Source: Rubritepida sp. (GTDB lineage: Bacteria; Pseudomonadota; Alphaproteobacteria; Acetobacterales; Acetobacteraceae). From it: 31,091 bases of DNA. The notes below the pieces were generated by a model, which did not search any database, was not told the DNA's origin, and was given only the letters and a program-made list of their open reading frames with translations. Location of the stretch: assembly GCA_014376425.1 (NCBI GenBank), contig JACMRO010000392.1, forward strand, positions 1 through 31,091, written 5' to 3'. The position numbers and the translations under genes are program-made. Shown here piece after piece: positions 1-8,635 of this stretch; positions within the stretch are counted from its first letter, which is position 1; every line of letters begins with the position of its first letter.

Positions 1-677
1 CACGGCCCCACCAGCCGGGCGGGCGGGGCCAGCACGGCCGGCGGGGCCCGCTGCCCGCGGCCGCCGGGCGGCGCGCCGCCCGCCGCCACCAGCCGCCACA
101 GCAGCGGCGCCAGCAGCAGCAGCCAAGCGGCGGTCGGCCAGGCCGCGATGCGGGCCAGTTCCTGCGGTGCCACCCCGGCCAGGGCGGCGCCCAGCGCGGT
201 GCCCGGCCCCAGCCCGCCCCATGGCACCAGCACCAACGCCTGCGCCGCCAGCGCCACGCTCACCGCACCGCCCACCCCCATGCCGCGCAGCGCGGTCAGC
301 GCGAACACCGCGCCGACCGAAAAGCCGGTCACCGATTCCAGGAAGGCGCCCAGCGGCAGGGTGACGGCGAAGATGCGAGCCGCGGTGGGCGGGCGCGGCG
401 CCACCCCCGCACCCTGGGACACGGCGGCATGGAACAACAGCCCGCCCGCTACCACCGCCACCGGCTGCAAGGCCAGGAACGCACCCAGCGCGGTCTCCCG
501 ACACAGCAGGGCGGGCAGGGCAGCCCCCGACCCCTGCCCCGCCCCGTGGCCCAGCCACAGCGCCGGCAGCGCCGCCATCAGCGCCGCCAGGCAGGCGCCG
601 ATCGGCCCGACCCGCGTCCGCCCGCCCACCAGCAGGCCCAGCAGCACCAGCAGCGGCAGCAGCGCGAGCAAGATCAC
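1..677 (-). CDS. LctP-like permease, C-terminal part cut off by the window edge
   Basis: This reading frame stays open from a GTG at 677 to the left edge, about 225 residues, and is very hydrophobic with several membrane segments. It starts with a Leu-rich helix (residues 1-18). Around residue 105-120 it has a segment reading LPLGAFLESVTGFSVGA, which resembles the conserved GAFLEGAAGFGAP region of the L-lactate permease (LctP) family. A later VPWGGLGPGTALGA stretch resembles the FGALGxGT region of that family. LctP proteins are inner-membrane carriers for lactate or glycolate; the substrate here cannot be told. The GTG overlaps the stop of the upstream EamA gene (GTGA), so the two are probably co-translated. 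The family call rests on remembered motifs and the C-terminal part is missing. Confidence 0.62.
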   Translation of the reverse strand, partial: MILLALLPLLVLLGLLVGGRTRVGPIGACLAALMAALPALWLGHGAGQGSGAALPALLCRETALGAFLALQPVAVVAGGLLFHAAVSQGAGVAPRPPTAARIFAVTLPLGAFLESVTGFSVGAVFALTALRGMGVGGAVSVALAAQALVLVPWGGLGPGTALGAALAGVAPQELARIAAWPTAAWLLLLAPLLWRLVAAGGAPPGGRGQRAPPAVLAPPARLVGP

Positions 678-1537
678 CGCCGCCGCACCTCCGCCACCGT
701 GATGACCACCGCGCCGCCCAGGATGCAGGCCGCGCCCAGCACCGCCCAGGCATCAGGCACCTCGCCATGCAGCGCCCAGCCGCCCGCCGCGATCAGCACC
801 AGGCGGATGTACTGGAAGGGTGCGACGGCCGACGCCTCGCCCGCGCGCAGTGCCTCTGTCACCAGCCAGATGATGCCGGGGCAGACCAGCGCGAAGACCG
901 CCAGCCACGCCAGGTCGCCCGCCCCCAGCGGTCGCCACGCCAGCGCGGCCAGGGGCAGCGCGCAGGCCACCACCACCACCGACAGCCAGGCCAGGATGGT
1001 GAGCGTGCTGTCGGTCCGCGTCAGGCTGCGGGTGGTGAGCGTGATGCCGCACCAGCACAGCGCGGCGGCGATGGCGATGGCGGCACCCACCAGCGGCACG
1101 TCCGCGCCCGGCCGCAGCATCACCGCCACGCCCGCGAACCCCGCCAGCGTGCCCGCCCAACGCGCGGGGCCCACCCGTTCGCCCAGCACCGGCCCCGCCA
1201 GCAGTGTGGTGAACATGACGTTGGTGAAGGACAGCACCGTCGCCGTCGCCAGGTCCAGATAGGTGAAGGACCAGTAGTAGAAGCCCCAGGTCGCCGCCGA
1301 GCACACCCCACGCAGCAGGTGCAGCGGCAGGCGCCGGGTGGCGAAGGCGCCGCGCCCCGCCGCCAGCACGAAGGGCGCCACCCACACCGCCTGGCCCAGC
1401 GCGCGGAACAGCACCTGCACCTCCACCGGGATACCGCGGGCGACCATTACCCGCACCAGCAATGCCTCCATGGTGAAGATGCAGGCGGCGGCCGCCATCA
1501 GGCCGGCACCGCGCAGATTGCCCTGGGCCTGGTCCAT
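674..1537 (-). CDS. EamA/DMT-family transporter
   Basis: A 287-residue integral membrane protein with about ten predicted hydrophobic helices, the usual length and layout for the drug/metabolite transporter superfamily with two tandem EamA domains. Recognisable segments are FTMEALLVRVMVARGIPV near the N-terminus, SFTNVMFTTLLAGPVLGERVG closing the first repeat (the family's typical ALLLGERLG-like turn), and FQYIRLVLIAAGGWALHGEVPD in the second repeat, followed by a last helix. Members export amino acids, nucleobases or other small metabolites; no substrate can be assigned. The gene is separated by 114 bp from the response regulator upstream and runs into the LctP-like gene by a GTGA overlap. 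Confidence 0.85.
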   Translation of the reverse strand: MDQAQGNLRGAGLMAAAACIFTMEALLVRVMVARGIPVEVQVLFRALGQAVWVAPFVLAAGRGAFATRRLPLHLLRGVCSAATWGFYYWSFTYLDLATATVLSFTNVMFTTLLAGPVLGERVGPARWAGTLAGFAGVAVMLRPGADVPLVGAAIAIAAALCWCGITLTTRSLTRTDSTLTILAWLSVVVVACALPLAALAWRPLGAGDLAWLAVFALVCPGIIWLVTEALRAGEASAVAPFQYIRLVLIAAGGWALHGEVPDAWAVLGAACILGGAVVITVAEVRRR

Positions 1538-1651
1538 GCCGGGTTTAACGGGTGGCCGATGAACTGCATGGGCGGCGCGTACGGCCCACCCGCCAGTCCC
1601 TGCGCAGCCGGTCAGGCATCTCGGCGGGGTCGGCGCACGGTGTGGCCGGGC

Positions 1652-2020
1652 TCAGGCCGCAAGCACGGTGCTGATCAGCGCCACCACCGCCGCCGCGTTG
1701 TAGGGCTTGCTGATGACACGCCAGCCGATGCGGCCTTCGGGCACTGCCGCCTCGCCATAGCCCGTGGTCAGCACGAAGGGGATGGTGCGGCTCTCCAGCA
1801 TGTCCGCCACCGGGAACACCTTCTCGCCGAACAGGTTCACGTCCAGCACCGCGAAGTCGAACTCCACCTCCCGCGCGAGTTCCAGCGCGGCCTTGAGGCG
1901 GGCCACCGCCGTGACCAGGGACCCCGCCTGCTTGAGCATGCGCTCCAGCTCCATGGCGATGATGAACTGGTCCTCCACCACCAGCACCCGCCGCCCGGCC
2001 AGCGGGCCCGGCTCGGTCAA
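1652..2020 (-). CDS. Single-domain response regulator (receiver domain only)
   Basis: A 122-residue protein made only of a CheY-like receiver domain. The acidic pair is E16-D17 in VLVVEDQF, the phosphoacceptor is D60 in AVLDVNL, the switch threonine is T85 or T86 in LTTGYG, and the conserved lysine is K105 in ISKPY. There is no output domain. Its ATG overlaps the stop of the upstream CheB-CheR-HWE kinase gene by four bases (ATGA), so the two products are very likely made together, with the kinase as phosphodonor. Such stand-alone receivers usually act as phosphate sinks or relay proteins, or regulate by protein-protein contact. The target is unknown. Confidence 0.9.
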   Translation of the reverse strand: MTEPGPLAGRRVLVVEDQFIIAMELERMLKQAGSLVTAVARLKAALELAREVEFDFAVLDVNLFGEKVFPVADMLESRTIPFVLTTGYGEAAVPEGRIGWRVISKPYNAAAVVALISTVLAA

Positions 2021-5000
2021 GCGACCGGCTCCGGCCGGCGGACCAGGTTCTCGATCGGCGCGTCGAGGCTGAATTGCAGCCCCTCCGGCAGGAAGGCAAA
2101 GCGGGCCGTACCATCCAGCTCGTGCTCAACGCTGCGGCGGATCAGCGTCGAGCCGAAGCCCTCGGTGCGCGGCTTGGTGGTGGCGGGGCCGCCGGTCTCG
2201 GTCCAGCGCAGGGCGAAACCTTCGCCCGTGATCTCCCAGCCGACTTCGATGCGGCCCAACCCGGTGGAGAGCGCGCCGTATTTGACGGCGTTGGTCACCA
2301 GTTCATGCATCGCCATCCCCATGACCATGGCGGCGCTGGCGTTCAGCGCCAGCGGCGCGCCTCGCAGCCGGAAGTTGTCGTGCCCGTTACCGTTGCGGAA
2401 GGGCCGAAGCTCGGCATTGATGATGTCGGCTAGGTCAACGGAAAACCAGCCACCCTGGCCCAGCAGGCCATAGGTGGTGTCGAGCGCCTGCAGCCTGCCC
2501 TGGAAGGTGACCTGGAAGCTTTCCAGCGATGGCGCACCAGCGGCGGTCTGCGTCGCCATCGCCATTACCACCGCCAGCATGTTCTTCACCCGGTGGTTCA
2601 GTTCGTCGATCAGCATCTGCTGGGTCTGTACCCGCACCAGGCTGGTGATCTCGACGAAGGTGATCAGGCTGCCCGCCACTTCGCCGTCCGGGTCGCGATA
2701 CAACAGGATGCGGCAGAGGTAGTGCGCCGCCCGGTCGCGCCGTGACACCCGGCGCTCCAGCGGCTGCTGGGTTTCCAGCACCCGCCGCACATCGGTCTCC
2801 AGCATGTCATAATCCAGTGCGCTGACAATGTCGTTCAGCGAACGGCCACGGTCGCCCTGGATCAGGTTGTAGATCTTCGCCACTTCGGGGGTGAAGTTGC
2901 GGATGATAAAATGCTGGTCGAGGAAGATGGTGGCGACCGAGGTGCTTTCGAACAGATGCCGCAGGTCGCCATTCGCGCGGTCCAGCTCGTCGATCTTGTT
3001 GGTGAGCTGGGCGTTGACGGTCTGCAGCTCCTCGTTGATCGACTGGATTTCCTCCTTCGAGGTTTCCAGTTCCTCGTTGCTGGATTGCAGCTCCTCATTG
3101 AGCGAGTGCAGCTCCTCATTCGCGCTGCGAACTTCCTCCAGCGCGCTCTCATGCTCCTCTGACAGCGCCTGCAGCTCATCGCGCGCGACCTGCATCTCGC
3201 CATCCATGCGGGCAATCAGCGCCTTGGAGTCGGTCTCGAACGCATTCGCCTCCGGCGTGCCCCCCGGCATCTCCATCGATGCCGCCTGGCCCTGCGCGCG
3301 GAACACGATGAGGTAGGGCCGGTTCGACCCCGCCCCCGGCAGAGGTTCGACGATCAGAACGATGTTGCCCGCCTCCCCGGAATCGGGATCGGCGGAGCCC
3401 ACCTGCTGGACAGGCTGGCCGGTGGCGACCGCGGCGCGCAGTGCGGCGCGCAGCGGCAGGTGCACGCCGGGCCGCGCCATGTCGAAGATGCTGCGGCTGG
3501 GCGGCCCCAGCGCCGGCTGCAGGAAATTGCCCAGGCGGCTGGAGTAGTGCAGCAGCTCGCCCTCCGCGGTCACCACGGCATAGGGCGCCGCGAAGCGCTC
3601 CAGCACGCGCTGGCTCGCCTGTTCCAGGCCGCGCGACCAGTCGCGCGGCCCCGGGCCAGGGGCCGCGGCGTTTGGCACCTCGGCCCGCGGCCCACCAGCC
3701 GGCGTGCCCCTGAGGGAGGTGCGCAGCGGCGGGGTAGGCCCCTCGCGCCGCTGGTAGATGCGATGACCCTTGTCGAAGGTCGCAAACAGCTTCTCGTGCT
3801 GCACCACCGTTTCCGAACTGCCCAGCAGCAGAAAGCCACCAAGCAGCAGGGAATAGTGAAAGCTGGGAATGACCGTGGCCTGTAAGCCAGTATCCATGTA
3901 GATCAGCAGGTTACGGCAGGATATGAAATCCATGCGGGAGAAGGGCGGGTCGCGCACCAGGCTGTGCTGTGAGAAAGTGCAAAGGTCCCGGATGTCCCGG
4001 TTCACCCAGTAGCCGCCATCCACCTCGGTGAAGAACCGCGCCAGACGTTCTGGCGGCATGCCTTCCAGAAGGGCTGCGGGATAGCGCCCGGCGCGGGCGG
4101 TGCTGATGGCGGCCCCGTCGATGTCGGTGCCGAAAACCTGGACCCGGGGGCCCGTCTTCACACTGTCCAGATGCTCGCGCAGCAGGATTGCCAGCGAATA
4201 GGCTTCCTCGCCGGTGGCGCAGCCCGGCACCCAGACCCGCACCGTGTCCGAAGCGCTGTGGCCCTCGAACAGGCGCGGGATGACCGTATCGGCCACTGCC
4301 TTGAAGGTGTCCTCGTCGCGGAAGAACCGCGTCACCCCGATCAGCAGGTCGCGGAACAGCATCTGGGCCTCGTCGCGGTCGGCCTCGATGCGGTCGGTGT
4401 AGCTGTCGAGGGTGGCCTCGCCCAGCACCTGCATGCGCCGCTCCACCCGGCGCAGGAAGGTCTTGTCCTTGTAGTGGCTGAAGTCATGCCCGACGGTACC
4501 CAGCAGGATGGCGCAAATCCGTAACCGGGCGCGGTTGGTCTCCTCGGCCGGCGCGTCCTCCAGCCCAGGTTCGGCGGTGCGGCGGGCGAACGTCAGGATA
4601 TGGGGCGGCATCTCGTCCACCCCCAGCGCGTGGTCGACAAAGCCGGTGGCGATTGCGCTGTCGGGCATGCCGCTGTGCTCCGGCACCGAGCCGTCGCTGA
4701 CCTGCGCCATGGTCATGCCGCCCGCCAGCTTGATCGCCTTCAGCCCCAGCGAGCCGTCATGGCCGGTGCCGGACATGACGATGGCGATGGACCGCGCCCC
4801 CTGGTCGGCCGCCACGCTCTCGAAGAAGGCGTCGATCGGGTTGAACGGGCGCGCGGCCTCGGGTGGCATCGGTTGCAGGAGAAGCACTCCATCCTCAAGC
4901 GTCGCCGTCACCCCTGGCGGCACCACATGGACATGGTCGGGCTGAAGGCGATCACCGGCCGAAACCCCGGAGACCGGCATGGCGGTCCACCGCGCCAGGA

Positions 5001-5154
5001 TTTCGGGCAGCATGCTTTTGCTCTTGGCGGCGAGGTGCAGCACGACGACGAAGGCCATTCCGCTGTCAGGCGGCATTGCGCCGAAGAAGTTGCGAAAGGC
5101 ATCGATCCCACCCGCCGAGGCGCCGATCGCCACGAGTTGGACAGGTTTCGTCAT
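2017..5154 (-). CDS. CheB-CheR-PAS-HWE histidine kinase fusion protein
   Basis: A 1045-residue multidomain signalling protein. The CheB methylesterase domain (about 1-190) has its Ser-His-Asp set visible as S13 (GASAGG), H40 (VVLHL) and D133 (SGTGHDG). The CheR methyltransferase domain (about 205-480) has the SAM loop GCATGEEAYS at 311-320 and a CRNLLIYMD motif. A Glu-rich coiled coil of EEL/NEEL repeats (about 650-725) follows, then a PAS domain (FESTSVATIFLDQHFIIRNF). The HWE kinase module comes last: phospho-acceptor H854 in ELNHRVKN, HELVTNAVKYGA near 950-961 with the N-box Asn at about 955, WTETGG at 984 and GFGS at about 999. It has no chemoreceptor or CheA next to it, so it is more likely a stress or light/redox-type sensor than part of chemotaxis. 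It is followed by an overlapping receiver-only gene. Confidence 0.93.
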   Translation of the reverse strand: MTKPVQLVAIGASAGGIDAFRNFFGAMPPDSGMAFVVVLHLAAKSKSMLPEILARWTAMPVSGVSAGDRLQPDHVHVVPPGVTATLEDGVLLLQPMPPEAARPFNPIDAFFESVAADQGARSIAIVMSGTGHDGSLGLKAIKLAGGMTMAQVSDGSVPEHSGMPDSAIATGFVDHALGVDEMPPHILTFARRTAEPGLEDAPAEETNRARLRICAILLGTVGHDFSHYKDKTFLRRVERRMQVLGEATLDSYTDRIEADRDEAQMLFRDLLIGVTRFFRDEDTFKAVADTVIPRLFEGHSASDTVRVWVPGCATGEEAYSLAILLREHLDSVKTGPRVQVFGTDIDGAAISTARAGRYPAALLEGMPPERLARFFTEVDGGYWVNRDIRDLCTFSQHSLVRDPPFSRMDFISCRNLLIYMDTGLQATVIPSFHYSLLLGGFLLLGSSETVVQHEKLFATFDKGHRIYQRREGPTPPLRTSLRGTPAGGPRAEVPNAAAPGPGPRDWSRGLEQASQRVLERFAAPYAVVTAEGELLHYSSRLGNFLQPALGPPSRSIFDMARPGVHLPLRAALRAAVATGQPVQQVGSADPDSGEAGNIVLIVEPLPGAGSNRPYLIVFRAQGQAASMEMPGGTPEANAFETDSKALIARMDGEMQVARDELQALSEEHESALEEVRSANEELHSLNEELQSSNEELETSKEEIQSINEELQTVNAQLTNKIDELDRANGDLRHLFESTSVATIFLDQHFIIRNFTPEVAKIYNLIQGDRGRSLNDIVSALDYDMLETDVRRVLETQQPLERRVSRRDRAAHYLCRILLYRDPDGEVAGSLITFVEITSLVRVQTQQMLIDELNHRVKNMLAVVMAMATQTAAGAPSLESFQVTFQGRLQALDTTYGLLGQGGWFSVDLADIINAELRPFRNGNGHDNFRLRGAPLALNASAAMVMGMAMHELVTNAVKYGALSTGLGRIEVGWEITGEGFALRWTETGGPATTKPRTEGFGSTLIRRSVEHELDGTARFAFLPEGLQFSLDAPIENLVRRPEPVA

Positions 5155-5226
5155 CGTTCCACTTTTCTTGCTTCGATCTTACCCACCCTCAATGGCGGTG
5201 GACGTTAGAAGTTACAAACAACTTTC

Positions 5227-6168
5227 TCATGCCGGGTAGGGACAGCCCTGCGCGTGGGTGTAGACCGCGTACAATCCTTGTGCCGCGGCCATGAACAGCC
5301 GGTTCCGGTGCCGGCCGCCGAAGGCCACGTTGGCGCAGCGTTCGGGCAGCGCGATGTGGCCGATGGCGCTGCCGGCCGCGTTGAACACCCGCACCCCGTC
5401 CCACTCGTCGGTGCCCATGCCCCAGCCGCACCACAGGTTGCCGTCGATGTCGACGCGAAAACCGTCCGGCGTTTCGCCGGCGGCGCAGCGGATGAAGGGG
5501 CGCGGGGCCGACAGCCTGGCGCCGTTCACCGTGCAGACCAGGAATTCCCGCGGTTCGGCGCGGCTGGCCACGATGTAGAGCAGCGCCTCATCGGGGCTGA
5601 ATGCCAGGCCGTTGGGGCCGGGAATGCCCTCGGCCACCAGGGCGATCTCGCCGCTGTGGCCATCGATCCGATAGACGTTGCCCGGCAGTTCGGGGTCGGC
5701 GCGCTCGCCCTCGTAGAAGCCGCCGATGCCGAAGGGCGGGTCGGTGAACCAGATGCTGCCGTCGGACTTCACAATGACGTCATTGGGGCTGTTCAGCCGC
5801 CGGCCCTGGTAGTGGGTGGCCAGTTCGGTGATGCGGCCATCATGCTCGGTGCGGCTGATGCAGCGGCCGCCATGCTCGGCGCTGACCAGCCGGCCCTGCC
5901 GGTCGCGGGTGTTGCCGTTGGCGTGGCGGGACGGCTTGCGGAAATGCGTGACGGCGCCGGTCTCCTCGTCCCAGCGCAGGATGCGGTTGTTGGGGATGTC
6001 GCTCCACAGCAGGCAGCGCTGGTCACCGAACCAGACCGGCCCTTCGCCCCAGCGGGTGCCGGTGTACAGGCGTTCCACCGCCGAGAGCGCGATGTGGTAG
6101 GCGCGGAAACTGGGGTCGAGGACGCGGATTGCCGGGTCCGGGTAGCGGGGGCTGGGTTGCCAGCTCAT
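5227..6168 (-). CDS. SMP-30/gluconolactonase/LRE family protein
   Basis: A 313-residue soluble beta-propeller of the SMP-30 family, whose members hydrolyse sugar lactones using a bound divalent metal. The four expected metal ligands are visible: E42 (GEGPVW), N129 (NSPND), N186 (GPNGLAF) and D235 (TPDGFRVD). Family motifs IWFTDPPFGIGG and LLWSDIPNN are also present. No signal peptide is seen, so it should be cytoplasmic. The start at 6168 is supported by GAGGGA four bases upstream. It is divergent from the acyl-CoA dehydrogenase gene with 23 bp between the start codons. The substrate is unknown; gluconolactone and other aldonolactones are typical. Confidence 0.9.
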   Translation of the reverse strand: MSWQPSPRYPDPAIRVLDPSFRAYHIALSAVERLYTGTRWGEGPVWFGDQRCLLWSDIPNNRILRWDEETGAVTHFRKPSRHANGNTRDRQGRLVSAEHGGRCISRTEHDGRITELATHYQGRRLNSPNDVIVKSDGSIWFTDPPFGIGGFYEGERADPELPGNVYRIDGHSGEIALVAEGIPGPNGLAFSPDEALLYIVASRAEPREFLVCTVNGARLSAPRPFIRCAAGETPDGFRVDIDGNLWCGWGMGTDEWDGVRVFNAAGSAIGHIALPERCANVAFGGRHRNRLFMAAAQGLYAVYTHAQGCPYPA

Positions 6169-6191
6169 GGGTGTTCCCTCGAGGCGGTTTT

Positions 6192-7883
6192 ATGGGCCAT
6201 GCTCGGCCGATGCATATCGCCCCGCAAGGTGCGGCCGCCGTCCCCGACAGCGCCGGCCTGACCTTCTTCCACGCCGACCCGTGGGGGGCGGCGATGGCCA
6301 GGCTGTACCTGCCCGCCCCGCTCTACGCGCATCTGGAGCCGCATCTGGCCACGCTGGGCGGCCTGGTGGGTGGCGCGCTGGATGCCGAGGCGGCGGCGGC
6401 CGACCGCAACCCGCCCGTGTTGCACCACCGCAACCGCCGCGGCGAGGATGCGCAGTCGATCGAGTACCACCCAGCTTACCTCGCCATGGCGAGGCGTGCC
6501 TTCGCCGATTACGGCCTGGCGGCGATGAGCCACCGCCCGGGCGTGCTGGGCTGGCCCGCGCCCATGCCGCCGGCGGCGAAATACGCGCTGACATTCCTGT
6601 TTGTGCAGAGCGAGTTCGGCCTGATGTGCCCGGTCAGCATGACCGACGCGCTGGCCCGCACGCTGCGGCGCCATGGTTCGGCTGAACTGGTGGCCCGATA
6701 CCTGCCGGCGCTCACCAGCACGGACATGGATACGCTGAGCCAGGGCGCGATGTTCATGACCGAACAGGGTGCCGGCAGCGACATCGCGGCCACCGCCGTG
6801 GTGGCGACGGAGGACGGCGAGGGCTGGGTGCTGCATGGCGACAAATGGTTCTGCTCCAACCCCGATGCCGGGGTGGCGTTGGTGCTGGCGCGGCGGGGCG
6901 CCAGCGGCGCGGGGGGCGAGGGCGAGGCGCCAGGGTTGGGCGGCGTGTCGCTGTTCCTGCTGCCGCGCCTGCTGCCTGACGGCACGCCCAACCGCTACCG
7001 GATCGTGCGGCTGAAGGACAAGCTGGGCACCCGTTCCATGGCCTCGGGCGAGGTGCGGCTGGAAGGTGCGCGCGCGTACTTGGTGGGCGATCCCGATGCC
7101 GGCTTCCGGCAGATGGCCGATATGGTGAACGCGTCGCGGCTGTCGAACGGCGTGCGCGCGGCCGGCATGATGCGGCGCGCGACTGCCGAGGCGCTCTATG
7201 TCGCGCAGCGCCGCATGGCCTTCGGCCGCCGGCTGGTCGACATGCCGCTGATGCGCCGGCAGCTGGTCAAGCTGATCATGCCGGCCGAACAGGCGCGCAG
7301 CATGATGTTCCAGACCGCGCAGGCGATGGAAGCCGCCGACGCGGGCGACGAGACGGCGCGCAAACTGCTGCGAATCCTGACCCCCCTGATCAAATTCCGC
7401 GCCTGCCGCGACGCCCGTCGCGTCACCGGCGACGCGATGGAGGTGCGCGGCGGCTGCGGCTACATCGAGGAATTCCCCGACGCCCGGCTGGTGCGCGACA
7501 GCCACCTCGGCAGTATCTGGGAGGGCACCAGCAACATCGTCGCCCTCGACGTGTTGCGCGCGGTGGAGCGGGAAGACGCGCTGCCGGTGCTGGCCGCGCA
7601 TGTGGCCGGGCTGCTGGGCAACCAGGGCCGCGAGGCCTGGATGGGCGCGGAGGCGTTGACCCGGGCGGCGTTGCGCAACCCCGCCCTGGCGCGGCAGGCG
7701 GCCAGCGCGCTCTACCACGCTACCAGCGCGGCCGCCCTGGGCTGGGAGGGTGCGCGCTTGCCATGCCCGGGCCGGGCAGCGCTGGCGGAACTGGTGCTGC
7801 GGCACCGCCTGAGCCCGCGCGATCCGCTGGCGGTGACGGACGACACCCCGCTGGAGGACGCCGTGCTGGCTGTGGCGGCGTGA
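6192..7883 (+). CDS. AidB-type acyl-CoA dehydrogenase
   Basis: A 563-residue FAD-dependent acyl-CoA dehydrogenase of the long AidB-like class (E. coli AidB has about 540 residues). It has the N-terminal NPPVLHHRNRRGEDAQSIEYHP segment typical of AidB relatives, the FAD/substrate motif MTEQGAGSDIAATA, HGDKWFCSNPDAG, and the C-terminal LGSIWEGTSNIVALDVLRA block. AidB relatives bind flavin and CoA esters; DNA-repair roles are reported for E. coli AidB only and should not be assumed. The ATG at 6192 is chosen because GAGG lies a few bases upstream; ATG 6210 is an alternative, and the frame is open further upstream into the SMP-30 gene. The stop overlaps a GTG that opens a tiny ORF. Confidence 0.88.
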   Translation: MGHARPMHIAPQGAAAVPDSAGLTFFHADPWGAAMARLYLPAPLYAHLEPHLATLGGLVGGALDAEAAAADRNPPVLHHRNRRGEDAQSIEYHPAYLAMARRAFADYGLAAMSHRPGVLGWPAPMPPAAKYALTFLFVQSEFGLMCPVSMTDALARTLRRHGSAELVARYLPALTSTDMDTLSQGAMFMTEQGAGSDIAATAVVATEDGEGWVLHGDKWFCSNPDAGVALVLARRGASGAGGEGEAPGLGGVSLFLLPRLLPDGTPNRYRIVRLKDKLGTRSMASGEVRLEGARAYLVGDPDAGFRQMADMVNASRLSNGVRAAGMMRRATAEALYVAQRRMAFGRRLVDMPLMRRQLVKLIMPAEQARSMMFQTAQAMEAADAGDETARKLLRILTPLIKFRACRDARRVTGDAMEVRGGCGYIEEFPDARLVRDSHLGSIWEGTSNIVALDVLRAVEREDALPVLAAHVAGLLGNQGREAWMGAEALTRAALRNPALARQAASALYHATSAAALGWEGARLPCPGRAALAELVLRHRLSPRDPLAVTDDTPLEDAVLAVAA

Positions 7884-7987
7884 CGCTGGCGGGCATCCTG
7901 GCCGATGCGCGTCGCGCCGCCCCCCAGGCCACCGCCGCCGAACTGAGGTTGCCCGGACCGCTGTTGCGGCGGACCATTTCGCCATGA
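7880..7987 (+). CDS. Tiny ORF coupled to the dehydrogenase gene, possible remnant
   Basis: A 35-codon ORF starting at a GTG that overlaps the dehydrogenase stop (GTGA) and ending in an ATGA overlap with a second tiny ORF. The product begins VTLAGILADARRAAPQATAA and I do not recognise it. The coupled arrangement suggests it once belonged to, or still belongs to, the same transcription unit. It may equally be the decayed start of a longer gene or a chance ORF in GC-rich DNA. Confidence 0.2.
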   Translation: MTLAGILADARRAAPQATAAELRLPGPLLRRTISP

Positions 7988-8073
7988 CAGCGGACCCCGA
8001 AACCCGGCGCATCCGCCGGCTGATCGCCATGTTCGCGATGACCGGCGGCTGGGCGGGGTGCTTCGGGGGGTGA
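7984..8073 (+). CDS. Second tiny coupled ORF, possible remnant
   Basis: A 29-codon ORF whose ATG overlaps the stop of the preceding 35-codon ORF (ATGA). The product starts MTADPETRRIRRLIAMFAMT, a basic stretch followed by a hydrophobic one, and stops after a Gly-rich end. It looks like the beginning of a small membrane protein that is cut short, but no family is recognised. It could be noise. Confidence 0.18.
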   Translation: MTADPETRRIRRLIAMFAMTGGWAGCFGG

Positions 8074-8102
8074 CGCCGCAGGCCCGCGGCTCGACGATTG
8101 CG

Positions 8103-8231
8103 ATGCACTCCTTCTCATTTTTGTCTTCAAATCCGGGGGCGGGGCTGCAGGGGGTCGCACTTGCCGTGATGGGATTTGCGCTCGCATTCGCCTGTGGCGG
8201 TGGGGTTGGGGTGGCCTTAGGGCGGAGATGA
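8103..8231 (+). CDS. Possible 42-residue single-helix membrane protein
   Basis: An ATG-started ORF of 42 codons containing one clear hydrophobic segment (GVALAVMGFALAFACGGGVG) and a basic end (ALGRR). I see no convincing Shine-Dalgarno sequence and recognise no family. Small membrane proteins of this size exist, so it is listed as a candidate. Chance ORFs of this length are common at this GC content. Confidence 0.2.
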   Translation: MHSFSFLSSNPGAGLQGVALAVMGFALAFACGGGVGVALGRR

Positions 8232-8635
8232 ACGGAGGGCGAACACCAGCGACTCGCGACGACGCCTAATGTGCTCTAATTCAACCTGTTATGCCGAGTC
8301 GCACGAACGAATCGCTGACGAAAAAAGGCACGGATTTCACACCAGTGGTTGTGGTGAACCGCTACCGATCGACACAACTCCGTTCCCGCTTCGTGCAGGC
8401 CCCGAGGCGCGCTTCGCAACCATTTTCCGAAGACTGAGAGAGCCGCGCAACATGATCGCATCCGGTGGTGGGCCTGGATGACTCCTCGCGCTCGGCTAGC
8501 GATGCCTTTACGCATTGTTGCCATCGGCTTCATGACATGCGACCCATCAATCGGGTGTTGGGTCATTGTCGACCGGCAGGGCTTAACGTTGGTCGGGCCG
8601 CCAGCGTAGCAAACCTATGTCTGGAGGCACCCACC
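8232..8635. other. About 400 bp without a recognised gene, upstream of nhaA
   Basis: This stretch is less GC-rich than its surroundings and shows no frame I can assign to a protein family. The nhaA frame is open back to about 8465, but that extension looks unlike the family and lies before a well-placed Shine-Dalgarno sequence. The region probably carries the nhaA promoter and leader. The only clear structure is the inverted repeat at 8541-8564. Confidence 0.5.
8541..8564. repeat. Inverted repeat in the nhaA leader
   Basis: The arms are GACCCATCA and TGTTGGGTC, matching at eight of nine positions around a six-base centre. It lies 72 bp before the nhaA start codon. It could be an operator or an mRNA hairpin. 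No regulator binding this sequence is known to me. Confidence 0.4.

Noticed and set aside
767..2473. A 568-codon plus-strand frame
   Set aside because: It is antisense to the EamA, receiver and kinase genes and shows no domain; it is a GC-driven shadow.
6192..7883. Assigning a DNA alkylation-repair role to the AidB-like gene
   Set aside because: Most long AidB-like dehydrogenases are metabolic. There is no ada or alkB neighbour here.
6165..8108. A 647-codon open frame on the minus strand opposite the acyl-CoA dehydrogenase gene
   Set aside because: Its translation is His/Arg/Gln-rich with no family resemblance, while the plus strand encodes a clear AidB-type enzyme. High GC makes long antisense frames common.
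8276..8566. A 96-codon minus-strand ORF in the nhaA upstream region
   Set aside because: It is a mixed-composition translation with no family features and no ribosome site that I can defend. It may be worth a database search, but I cannot support it as a gene.
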